Origin: ZC4RG42 sp003242425
Lineage (GTDB): Bacteria; Pseudomonadota; Gammaproteobacteria; Burkholderiales; SG8-39
Direction of reading: 5' to 3'
DNA: 5,136 nt
Assembly: GCA_937907425.1 (NCBI GenBank)
Contig: CALCIE010000042.1
Span: 1 to 5,136 of the forward strand
The notes beneath the pieces are model-generated. The model had not been told where the DNA came from and did no database searches. It saw nothing but the letters and a program-made list of their open reading frames with translations. Both the position numbers and the translations under genes were made by a program. Positions 1 to 5,136 of this stretch are shown one piece after another. Every line of letters begins with the position of its first letter. Position 1 is the first letter of the stretch.

Positions 1-2481
1 CTGCTCTCCGCCGTGGCGCTGCTTGCGGCGCTCGCCCGCCAGCGCCGCGCCCGGGAACGGATCGCCTACCACCGCTCCGTGCTGGAGACGCAGCGCGAAG
101 CCTCCCCGGACGCCATTGCGCTGGTTCAGAACGGCAAGGTCGTATCCTGCAACGGCCGCTTCCGCGAAATGTGGGGCAGCCTCGTCGTCTGCGACCGGCA
201 GCAGGGAACGCGCCTTGCCGAGCTGCTGCGCGTGCATCTGAACGAGATGCCCCGCGAGTTCGAGCTGGACGACGAGGGCACGCTGGTCGTGCACACCGGC
301 GAGCTGCAAACCGCAGACGGCCGCAACATCGACTACTACGGCGCGCCGGTGATCGCGCCCCATGGCGAATACTACGGGCGCGTCTGGTACTTCCGCGACA
401 TCACCGAACAGCGGCGCATCGAGGCCCTGCGCCGCACCGAGGCCCTGCAGCGGCAGACCATCCTCGACAACATTCCCGATGCCGCCTGGTTCAAGGACCT
501 CGACTCGCGCTATCTCGCGGTCAACCGTGCGTACGCGACGGCGCTCGGTTTCGCGCCCGAGCAGATGGTCGGCAAGACGGACGCCGATCTCTTCCCGGCC
601 GACATCGCCGAACGCTACCGTGCCGGCGATCTGGCCGTCATCCGGGGCGTGGCGCCGGGCCGCGTCGAGGAGTTCATCATGCCGTTTTGCGACGGCGTGA
701 AGCATCCGGTCGAGATCTTCCGGGCTCCGGTGCACGACGACCGCGGCGCCGTCATCGGCGTGGTCGGGGTGGCGCGCGATCTGGCCGACCGGCGGCGCGC
801 CGAGGAGCAGTTGCGCCTGTCGGCCAAGGCCTTCGAGAACATCGGCGACGGCGTCGTCGTCATGGCCGAGGATCGCACGACGATTTCGGTCAACACGGCG
901 TTCTGCAAGATGACCGGCTACGCGCCCGAGGAGGTGCATGGCGAGGCCGCGCCGATCTTCGACGAGAGCCGCCACGATCAGGGATTCGCGGCCGAGCTCT
1001 GGAACGAAGTGCACCGCGCCGGGGAATGGTCGGGCGAAGTCTGGAACCGGCGCAAGAACGGCGAAGTCTATCCGCAGTATCTGCGGCTGAACGTCGTCAA
1101 GAGCGAGGCGGGCGTGCCCACCCACTTCGTCGGCATCTGTACCGACATCACCTCTTTGAAGCGCTACGAGCAGCAGCTCCATCATCAGGCGCACCACGAT
1201 GCGCTGACAGGCCTGCCCAACCGGATCTCGTTCCAGAAGCGTACCGCCGAGGCGATCATGCGCGCCGCGCGCAGCGGCGCGCGGCTGGCCGTGATGCTGC
1301 TCGACGTCGACCGCTTCAAGAGCATCAACGACTCGCTGGGCCATGCCGCCGGCGACGAGGTGCTGCGCGCGGTGGCCGAGCGGCTGCGCGCCAGCCTGCG
1401 CGAAGTCGACGCGGTCGCGCGTTTCGGCGGCGACGAGTTCGGCATTCTTCTCGACAGCATCGACGACAACCATGGCGCGGCGAGGGTGGCGCAGAAGCTG
1501 CTCGACGAACTGGGCAAGCCGCTGCACATCCAGGGCCAGGAGCTCTATATCACTGCCAGCATCGGCATCAGCTGCTATCCCGAGGACGGCACCGATCCGG
1601 AAGTGCTGTTCATGAACAGCGACGCGGCGATGTACCGCGCGAAGGAGGAAGGACGCAACGCGTTCCGTTTCTACTCGCGCGAGATGAACGCGCGCGCGAC
1701 CCAGTACCTCTACATCGCCAACGGCCTGCGCCAGGCGCTCGAGCGCGACGAACTGTGCCTGTACTATCAGCCGCGCTGGTCGCTCGCCGACGGCTCCATC
1801 GCCGGCGTGGAGGCGCTGGTGCGCTGGCGGCATCCGCAACGCGGCCTCATCCCGCCGAACGAATTCATCCCGGTGGCGGAAGAGGCGGGGCTGATGGGAC
1901 GGCTGACGGAGTGGGTGCTGCACGAGGCCTGCCGGCAGCGGCGCGTCTGGCAGGACGCGGGCGTCGACGTCGGACGCGTGGCCGTGAACCTTCCGGCGAG
2001 CGAGTTCCGCGATCCCTTGCTCGCGCAGAAGTTGTACGCCGTGCTGATGGAGACCCGCGTTTCGGCGCGCTGGCTGGAGATCGAAGTCACCGAGAGCATG
2101 CTGATGGAGAATCCCGAACGCACCGCTTCGATCCTCAGCCAGATCAAGTCGCTCGGCGTGGAAATCGCGGTCGACGACTTCGGCACCGGCTATTCATCGC
2201 TCAACTACCTCAAGCGTTTTCCGCTCGACTACCTCAAGATCGACCAGTCCTTCGTGCGCGGCCTGCCCGACGACCCGGACGACTGCGCCATCACGCGCGC
2301 GATCATCGGCCTGGCGAAGAGCCTCGATCTGCGGCTCGTTGCGGAAGGGGTGGAGACAGCCGCCCAGGAGGCCTTCCTGCGGCGCGCCGGCTGCGATTTC
2401 GTCCAGGGCTATCTGCGCAGCAAGCCGGTGCCGCCCGAGGACATCCCCCGGTTGTCCAAGTCCGTGCCCGTGGCGGTCTGA
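1..2481 (+). CDS. Membrane-associated PAS-PAS-PAS-GGDEF-EAL c-di-GMP cyclase/phosphodiesterase (5' partial)
   Basis: This is probably a bifunctional cyclic-di-GMP enzyme. GGDEF domains make c-di-GMP from two GTP and EAL domains hydrolyse it to pGpG. The frame is open from base 1, so the gene starts upstream; a GTG at 13 is only an internal possibility. Counting residues from the first codon, 1-11 are hydrophobic and followed by an Arg-rich stretch, like the cytoplasmic end of a membrane helix. PAS-like domains follow at about 26-136, 150-265 and 272-386, the first and third ending in the usual DIT motif. The GGDEF domain (about 392-560) has GGDEF at 476-480, the RxxD inhibitory site at 467-470 and DxD at 435-437. 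The EAL domain (about 570-815) has EAL at 604-606, N663, E695, DD 725-726, K746, E782 and Q802, the usual metal and catalytic set. Both activities therefore look possible; in many such tandem proteins one dominates. The ligand sensed is unknown. It ends 14 bases before the stop of the opposing gene. Confidence 0.95.
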   Translation: MLSAVALLAALARQRRARERIAYHRSVLETQREASPDAIALVQNGKVVSCNGRFREMWGSLVVCDRQQGTRLAELLRVHLNEMPREFELDDEGTLVVHTGELQTADGRNIDYYGAPVIAPHGEYYGRVWYFRDITEQRRIEALRRTEALQRQTILDNIPDAAWFKDLDSRYLAVNRAYATALGFAPEQMVGKTDADLFPADIAERYRAGDLAVIRGVAPGRVEEFIMPFCDGVKHPVEIFRAPVHDDRGAVIGVVGVARDLADRRRAEEQLRLSAKAFENIGDGVVVMAEDRTTISVNTAFCKMTGYAPEEVHGEAAPIFDESRHDQGFAAELWNEVHRAGEWSGEVWNRRKNGEVYPQYLRLNVVKSEAGVPTHFVGICTDITSLKRYEQQLHHQAHHDALTGLPNRISFQKRTAEAIMRAARSGARLAVMLLDVDRFKSINDSLGHAAGDEVLRAVAERLRASLREVDAVARFGGDEFGILLDSIDDNHGAARVAQKLLDELGKPLHIQGQELYITASIGISCYPEDGTDPEVLFMNSDAAMYRAKEEGRNAFRFYSREMNARATQYLYIANGLRQALERDELCLYYQPRWSLADGSIAGVEALVRWRHPQRGLIPPNEFIPVAEEAGLMGRLTEWVLHEACRQRRVWQDAGVDVGRVAVNLPASEFRDPLLAQKLYAVLMETRVSARWLEIEVTESMLMENPERTASILSQIKSLGVEIAVDDFGTGYSSLNYLKRFPLDYLKIDQSFVRGLPDDPDDCAITRAIIGLAKSLDLRLVAEGVETAAQEAFLRRAGCDFVQGYLRSKPVPPEDIPRLSKSVPVAV
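1426..1440 (+). other. GGDEF active-site motif with upstream RxxD I-site
   Basis: The five codons read Gly-Gly-Asp-Glu-Phe, the diguanylate cyclase signature. The codons at 1399-1410 read Arg-Glu-Val-Asp, exactly five residues before the motif, which is the spacing known for the allosteric c-di-GMP inhibition site. The cyclase half is therefore not visibly degenerate and could be feedback-inhibited. Confidence 0.9.
1810..1818 (+). other. EAL phosphodiesterase signature motif
   Basis: The codons read Glu-Ala-Leu, followed by Val-Arg-Trp as in active EAL domains. The later conserved elements (Asn at 1987, Glu at 2083, the Asp-Asp pair at 2173-2178, Lys at 2236, Glu at 2344, Gln at 2404) are all present. 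Catalytic c-di-GMP hydrolysis is therefore expected from family knowledge; activity itself is inferred. Confidence 0.88.
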
Positions 2482-2495
2482 ACGCCGGCGGCGGA

Positions 2496-2975
2496 TCAGG
2501 GCGTCAGCAATCCGCCGTGACTGCCCGCCACCGCGCCCAGGACGGTGACGAGGCTCACGGCGAGCAGGAACCAGTGCAGTTTCTGCACGAGCGCGAAGGT
2601 GCCGGCCGGATCGTGCCGCGCGCGTTCCAGGAACCAGCGGTGCAGGAACAGCGGCTCCAGCACGAACAGCATGAGCGTGAAAATCGCCCACACCGCGACC
2701 ATGGCATGCATCCACCAGTAGGCGGGATCGGCGAACCGCCACCACAGATCGAAGCGCCACGCGAGCCAGAAGCCCGTCAGTCCGACCAGCGCCGTCGTCC
2801 AGCGCGCCTGGGAAGCGAAGCGCGCTTCCACGCGTTCGAAGAACTCGACGCGTTCCTCGGGCGATTTGAAGGCCCGTACCGCGGGCAACAGGACGGTCGT
2901 CACCATGGCCACGCCGCCGATCCAGATCACCACCCCCAGGACGTGCAGGGCGCGGGCAAGGGTGTACTCGTTCAT
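2496..2975 (-). CDS. Small four-helix integral membrane protein (CopD/COG5615-like, function unknown)
   Basis: This is a predicted inner-membrane protein of 159 residues from the ATG at 2975. Four hydrophobic segments are visible at about residues 7-29, 59-75, 86-106 and 131-150. A charged stretch rich in Glu and Arg lies between the first two. Histidines sit at or near membrane segments (H11, H90, H112, H134, H153). The first helix, with His followed by a VIWIGG motif, resembles CopD-type and COG5615 proteins, where such histidines may bind metal or haem; this likeness is from memory and gives no firm function. A GTG at 2990 would add five polar residues. I prefer the ATG because the protein then starts directly before the first helix, although no strong Shine-Dalgarno sequence precedes either start. 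It is convergent with the c-di-GMP gene and divergent from the autotransporter gene, so it is probably transcribed alone. Confidence 0.85.
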   Translation of the reverse strand: MNEYTLARALHVLGVVIWIGGVAMVTTVLLPAVRAFKSPEERVEFFERVEARFASQARWTTALVGLTGFWLAWRFDLWWRFADPAYWWMHAMVAVWAIFTLMLFVLEPLFLHRWFLERARHDPAGTFALVQKLHWFLLAVSLVTVLGAVAGSHGGLLTP

Positions 2976-3005
2976 GGCTCGATTATCCACATCGAGGCGT
3001 CCGGG

Positions 3006-3031
3006 ATGCCGGTATGGATCAAAGCCGGCAT
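3006..3031. repeat. 7-bp inverted repeat in divergent intergenic region
   Basis: ATGCCGG at 3006-3012 and its exact reverse complement CCGGCAT at 3025-3031 are separated by 12 bases. The dyad lies 31 bases before the ATG of the minus-strand membrane gene and about 115 bases before the autotransporter start. It could be an operator for a dimeric regulator or a hairpin in the leader of the membrane gene. No T-run follows the second arm on the plus strand, so it does not look like an intrinsic terminator. In GC-rich DNA a 7-bp match can arise by chance. Confidence 0.35.
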
Positions 3032-3050
3032 GAGACGACGCGATAAACTC

Positions 3051-3079
3051 TTTTCGGCGTCCCCTACCTGCGACATAAT
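3051..3079 (+). promoter_or_regulatory. Weak candidate sigma-70 promoter for the autotransporter gene
   Basis: CATAAT at 3074-3079 matches five of six bases of the -10 consensus. It lies in the only AT-richer patch before the gene. Seventeen bases upstream, TTTTCG at 3051-3056 matches only about three of six -35 positions. A transcript starting near 3086 would have a leader of about 60 bases. This is position and consensus matching only. Confidence 0.27.
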
Positions 3080-3131
3080 TTCAGGGCGCCTGTCCAGGAC
3101 CGGTTAGGCGAAACTCACATAAGACGCTATC

Positions 3132-3139
3132 GGGGGGGG
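3132..3139 (+). promoter_or_regulatory. G8 homopolymer at the ribosome-binding position of the ESPR gene
   Basis: Eight consecutive G end seven bases before the ATG at 3147. There is no better purine-rich element, so the G-run probably serves as the Shine-Dalgarno sequence by pairing with the CCUCC of 16S rRNA. Long G-runs are prone to slippage. A change in length here would alter Shine-Dalgarno strength or spacing rather than the reading frame. Confidence 0.5.
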
Positions 3140-3146
3140 CAGGCGC

Positions 3147-3476
3147 ATGAATCGCATCTACCGCGTGGTCTGGAACCGCGCGCGTTCGCAATGGATGGTC
3201 GCAAGCGAGGCGGCATGCTCGCATGCTCGGGGCTCCGATCAATCCACCGTCGTCGACACCGCTGCGGGAACACAGCCGACCTCTGATCCAACTTTCTTTC
3301 GCCTGGCCGCGCCGCAACTGCTGGCGGCGCTTGCGCTCGCAGGCGGGCTTTGCTTTTCCGGTGATCTCCGCGCGCAGGTGGCGACCGCAGGCGGAAACGC
3401 CGCCGGCCAAACGCCCGGTATGGGTTATGGCGATGGTTTTTTCCCCCGGCCTGGGATCGGGCGAGGGCGGCGGTAA
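3147..3476 (+). CDS. ESPR and signal-peptide fragment of a type V autotransporter (frameshifted)
   Basis: This 109-codon frame is the N-terminus of an autotransporter or related surface protein exported by Sec. It opens with MNRIYRVVWN and continues with a QWMVASEAA stretch to about residue 23, the classic ESPR found before long signal peptides of type V secretion proteins. A polar linker (about 24-52) follows, then a hydrophobic core (about 53-70) and a plausible signal peptidase site after A76, or alternatively after A81. The ATG at 3147 is the first start after an in-frame stop at 3120-3122, and it matches where ESPR proteins begin. After about residue 96 the sense is lost: the frame gives Arg-rich residues and stops at TAA 3474-3476. 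The Gly-rich passenger lies in the frame one base later. The fragment alone would be a signal peptide with no cargo, so it is best read as exon-like part one of the downstream frame. Confidence 0.85.
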   Translation: MNRIYRVVWNRARSQWMVASEAACSHARGSDQSTVVDTAAGTQPTSDPTFFRLAAPQLLAALALAGGLCFSGDLRAQVATAGGNAAGQTPGMGYGDGFFPRPGIGRGRR

Positions 3477-5136
3477 CGGCGGCGACGGTGGTTACACCGG
3501 CGGCAGCACCTCAAGGGGCGGCGGCGGTGGCGGCGCCGGCAGCGGCGGAGCCGGCGGTGCAACGACCGTGGTCGGTCCGCCTCCTTCCGTGCAAAACGGA
3601 AGCGACGGCGCGGTAAACGGCGGGGCCGGTGCGGAACGGGTTGATCCCCTCGGCGGCGGGGTCGAGGCTTACGGCGGCGGTGGCGGCGGCGGCGAGACCG
3701 GCTACGACGTCAGTGGCACAGTGGAAGTGTGGGGCGGCGTCAATCGAACCGGCGGAGCGGGTGGTCATGGCGGCGATGCCGGGGGTTCGGGCGGTGGCGG
3801 TGGCGGTGGCGGCGGCGGGGGAATGGGCATGCGACTCGGTTCCGGTTCGCTCAACATCTACGCCGGCGCGCAAATCAAGGGCGGCAACGGCGGTGACGGC
3901 GGGGACGGCGACAGTATCGGTGCCGGTGGCGGCGGCGGTGGCGGCGGCGGCCACGCGGTAATGATTGCGAACGGGTCGTTGACCAACGGCGGCACCCTCA
4001 CCGGCGGCGACGGCGGCGATGGCGGCGATTCGCTGGTGTTCGGCGCGGGCGGGCATGGCGGCAGCGGCGGTTACGGCGTGCTGCTGAACGGGTCGATGTA
4101 CAACACCGGAACCATCACAGGCGGCAATGGCGGCTTCGGCGGCAACGACGCCGCGTCGGCGCCGCCGATCGCCCAGACCTTTGCCCAGCAAGGCAACGGC
4201 GGTGAAGGCGTTTATGTGACGAGCGGCAGCCTTCGCAACGCCGGTTCGATCAGCGGCGGCCTCAGCGCAGACGGTTTGACGCGCGCAAATGCCGTCACCT
4301 TCGCGAACGGCAATGCCACGCTCATTCTGGAAAACGGCTACTCATTCACCGGTAATGTCGTCGCGCACGGCGGCTCCAACCAGCTGGTTCTGGGCGGTAC
4401 CTCCGACGGCACTTTCGATGTGTCGAACATCGGAGCGGCTGCTCAATATCGCGGCTTCGACATCTTCCGCAAAATCGAAAGCGGGACCTGGACGCTGACC
4501 GGCAGCGGCTCGCAAGACTGGCAGGTGGAGACCGGCACGCTGAAAGCCGACGCGGACAGCTTGCAAGGCGATGTCGCCATCTCCGCGGGCGCGAGCGTCG
4601 AATACGATTCCTCGCTGCCGGACAGCACGTATGGCGGTGTGATCTCAGGATCCGGCACGTTCGCGCAGATCGGGCCGGACACATTGACGTTGACCGGGGA
4701 CAGCAGCGCATTCGCGGGCACCACCACTGTGGAGGGTACGCTGCGCATCGGCGACGGCGGGACGACCGGCGCGCTCGGCGGCACGATTGTCAACGACGGC
4801 GCGCTCGTGTTCGACCGTTCCGACGACCTTACGCACACGGGCGCGGTCTCGGGTACCGGCACGCTGGCGAAGGATGGTGCAGGAACGCTGACGATCACGA
4901 ACGACCTTACGCACAGCGGCGGCACCGCCATCAATACCGGCGCGCTGCAGATCGGTAACGGCGGCACGACGGGTTCGATCTCCGGCGACATCGTCAACAA
5001 CGGCGCATTGATCTTCAATCGCTCGAACGCTGTGGCCTACGGAGGCAATCTCTCAGGCAGCGGTACGTTAACGAAAGAAGGCGCGGGCACGCTCACCATA
5101 ACGGGCAATCTCACGCACGCCGGCGGCACGACGATC
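3427..5136 (+). CDS. Gly-rich autotransporter passenger with PATR beta-strand repeats (3' partial; N-terminus in another frame)
   Basis: This frame has no stop from 3151 to the right edge. Its surface-protein sense begins at about 3443, just after the T6C5 tract. ATGs at 3427 and 3433 are the nearest in-frame starts, but neither has a visible ribosome-binding site or a signal peptide, so independent export is unlikely. The natural start is the ESPR at 3147. From 3450 to about 4260 the protein is extremely rich in Gly, with Asn, Asp and Ser, including runs of 7, 11 and 9 Gly. From about 4320 to the edge it becomes Thr/Gly/Leu-rich beta-strand sequence of the autotransporter-associated (PATR, TIGR02601/PF12951) type, expected to form a parallel beta-helix on the cell surface. 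No Cys is present in the passenger, as is usual for autotransporters. The C-terminal beta-barrel is not in the window. An adhesin or biofilm role is inferred from the family only. Confidence 0.88.
   Translation, partial: MAMVFSPGLGSGEGGGNGGDGGYTGGSTSRGGGGGGAGSGGAGGATTVVGPPPSVQNGSDGAVNGGAGAERVDPLGGGVEAYGGGGGGGETGYDVSGTVEVWGGVNRTGGAGGHGGDAGGSGGGGGGGGGGGMGMRLGSGSLNIYAGAQIKGGNGGDGGDGDSIGAGGGGGGGGGHAVMIANGSLTNGGTLTGGDGGDGGDSLVFGAGGHGGSGGYGVLLNGSMYNTGTITGGNGGFGGNDAASAPPIAQTFAQQGNGGEGVYVTSGSLRNAGSISGGLSADGLTRANAVTFANGNATLILENGYSFTGNVVAHGGSNQLVLGGTSDGTFDVSNIGAAAQYRGFDIFRKIESGTWTLTGSGSQDWQVETGTLKADADSLQGDVAISAGASVEYDSSLPDSTYGGVISGSGTFAQIGPDTLTLTGDSSAFAGTTTVEGTLRIGDGGTTGALGGTIVNDGALVFDRSDDLTHTGAVSGTGTLAKDGAGTLTITNDLTHSGGTAINTGALQIGNGGTTGSISGDIVNNGALIFNRSNAVAYGGNLSGSGTLTKEGAGTLTITGNLTHAGGTTI
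3437..3447 (+). other. T6C5 tract at the frame change (candidate slippage or +1 frameshift site)
   Basis: Six T (3437-3442) are followed by five C (3443-3447). Upstream, the ESPR frame reads Gly-Met-Gly-Tyr-Gly-Asp-Gly. Downstream, the frame one base later reads Pro-Gly-Leu-Gly-Ser-Gly-Glu and then runs of Gly-Gly. One base fewer in either run joins the two frames without a stop. A +1 ribosomal slip of the proline tRNA from CCC at 3444-3446 to CCC at 3445-3447 would have the same effect. A sequencing homopolymer error is the simplest alternative. Confidence 0.65.
3721..4263 (+). repeat. Gly-rich passenger repeat, at least five units of about 39-45 residues
   Basis: Aligned positions begin at 3721, 3850, 3979, 4096 and 4231, giving spacings of 129, 129, 117 and 135 bases (43, 43, 39 and 45 codons). 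The clearest units start with Ser-Leu/Met-x-Asn-x-Gly-x-Ile/Leu-x-Gly-Gly. They pass into Gly-Gly-x loops of variable length and close with Gly-Gly-x-Gly-Val-x-Leu/Val before the next Gly-Ser. The pattern suggests beta-helix turns separated by long Gly-rich loops. Units are diverged at the DNA level. The last unit loses the Gly loop and leads into ordinary beta-strand sequence. Confidence 0.65.
3790..3951 (+). repeat. GGC/GGT triplet microsatellites encoding poly-Gly
   Basis: An unbroken run of 11 Gly codons occupies 3790-3822, mostly GGC and GGT with GGG and GGA at the end. A second run of 9 occupies 3925-3951. A shorter run of 7 is at 3673-3693. Gain or loss of triplets would change loop length without breaking the frame. 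Confidence 0.8.
4657..5136 (+). repeat. PATR-type tandem repeats with exact 204-base period
   Basis: Units begin at 4657, 4861 and 5065, the last cut by the window edge. Each begins with Thr-Phe/Leu after a Gly-Ser/Thr-Gly and gives a TLTITG-like strand. A GGT-rich turn comes next, then GTLRIGDGG or GALQIGNGG, and then a GxIVNxGALxF strand pair. This is the autotransporter-associated beta-strand repeat, here with a full period of 68 residues. A more diverged unit of about 65 residues precedes it, from about 4465. The repeat probably continues beyond the window. Confidence 0.85.
4823..4915 (+). repeat. 15-base direct repeat inside the beta-strand repeats
   Basis: The bases acgaccttacgcaca occur at 4823-4837 and again at 4901-4915, 78 bases (26 codons) apart and in the same frame, encoding Asp-Leu-Thr-His. 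The spacing is not the 204-base main period. A diverged third copy (Asn-Leu-Thr-His) lies 204 bases after the second. Recombination between the two copies would remove 26 residues in frame. Confidence 0.7.

Noticed and set aside
2482..2495. Bidirectional terminator between the convergent genes
   Set aside because: Only 14 bases separate the stops. The short GCCGGC palindrome there has no adequate stem or T-run on either strand.
2194..2760. Minus-strand open frame overlapping the ends of both the c-di-GMP gene and the membrane gene
   Set aside because: It lies antisense to the essential C-terminal EAL motifs and in the wrong frame for the membrane protein. It is Arg/Ala-rich with no recognisable domain.
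171..3107. A 978-codon plus-strand open frame overlapping the c-di-GMP gene and the membrane gene
   Set aside because: It is Arg/Ala/Gly-rich with no domain sense, in an alternative frame of GC-rich coding DNA. The true gene on 1-2481 contains all GGDEF and EAL motifs.
3339..3360. Possible lipobox around Cys69 of the ESPR protein
   Set aside because: The residue before the Cys is Leu and the preceding residues are Gly-Gly, which does not fit the lipobox, where a small residue precedes the Cys. The ESPR points to a type V signal peptide instead.
3673..3951. GGC/GGT runs as a CRISPR-like or non-coding satellite array
   Set aside because: There are no regular spacers, and the triplets stay in frame with the passenger protein, so they are explained as poly-Gly coding sequence.
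3511..4191. Minus-strand Ala-rich open frame of 226 codons opposite the Gly-rich region
   Set aside because: GGC codons on the plus strand read as GCC (Ala) on the minus strand, so the open frame is a by-product of low complexity. No start context or domain supports it.
4443..5018. Minus-strand Pro/Val/Ser-rich open frame of 191 codons
   Set aside because: It is the reverse of the Gly/Thr PATR repeats and repeats with the same period; the plus-strand reading matches a known family.

Overview
The window is GC-rich DNA that reads like a betaproteobacterial chromosome. The best lineage clue is the Extended Signal Peptide Region (ESPR) of a type V secretion protein at 3147. This N-terminal motif is known from Beta- and Gammaproteobacteria, and the GC-rich codon use favours the former. 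The genus cannot be named from the sequence alone.

Layout. (1) Positions 1-2481, plus strand: the 3' part of a large c-di-GMP signalling protein, with the end of a membrane helix followed by PAS-PAS-PAS-GGDEF-EAL. The catalytic motifs of both output domains are intact, as is the GGDEF inhibitory site; the 5' end lies outside the window. (2) Positions 2496-2975, minus strand: a small four-helix membrane protein resembling the CopD / COG5615 type, convergent with gene 1 and only 14 bases from its stop. (3) Positions 2976-3146: a divergent intergenic region with a 7-bp inverted repeat, a weak promoter-like element and a run of eight G at the ribosome-binding position of the next gene. (4) From 3147 to the right edge, plus strand: a large autotransporter-type surface protein. 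It has an ESPR and signal peptide, then a very Gly-rich passenger with at least five units of about 39-45 residues, then autotransporter-associated beta-strand (PATR) repeats with a 204-base period. The beta-barrel translocator must lie beyond the window.

The main anomaly is that the autotransporter is split between two frames. The signal-peptide frame ends at a TAA at 3474-3476. The passenger continues without a stop, in the frame one base later, to the end of the window. The sense of the protein changes frame at the tract T6C5 (3437-3447). Removing one base there, or a +1 ribosomal slip on CCC-C, fuses the two parts exactly. With the G8 tract in front of the start codon, this makes phase variation by slipped-strand mispairing a testable idea. 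A sequencing indel or a decayed gene remains an equally real alternative.

A c-di-GMP enzyme close to a surface protein fits a general theme of attachment control. The two are separated by an opposite-strand gene, so no operon link is visible. I see no RNA genes, CRISPR array, insertion sequence or convincing new multi-gene system.
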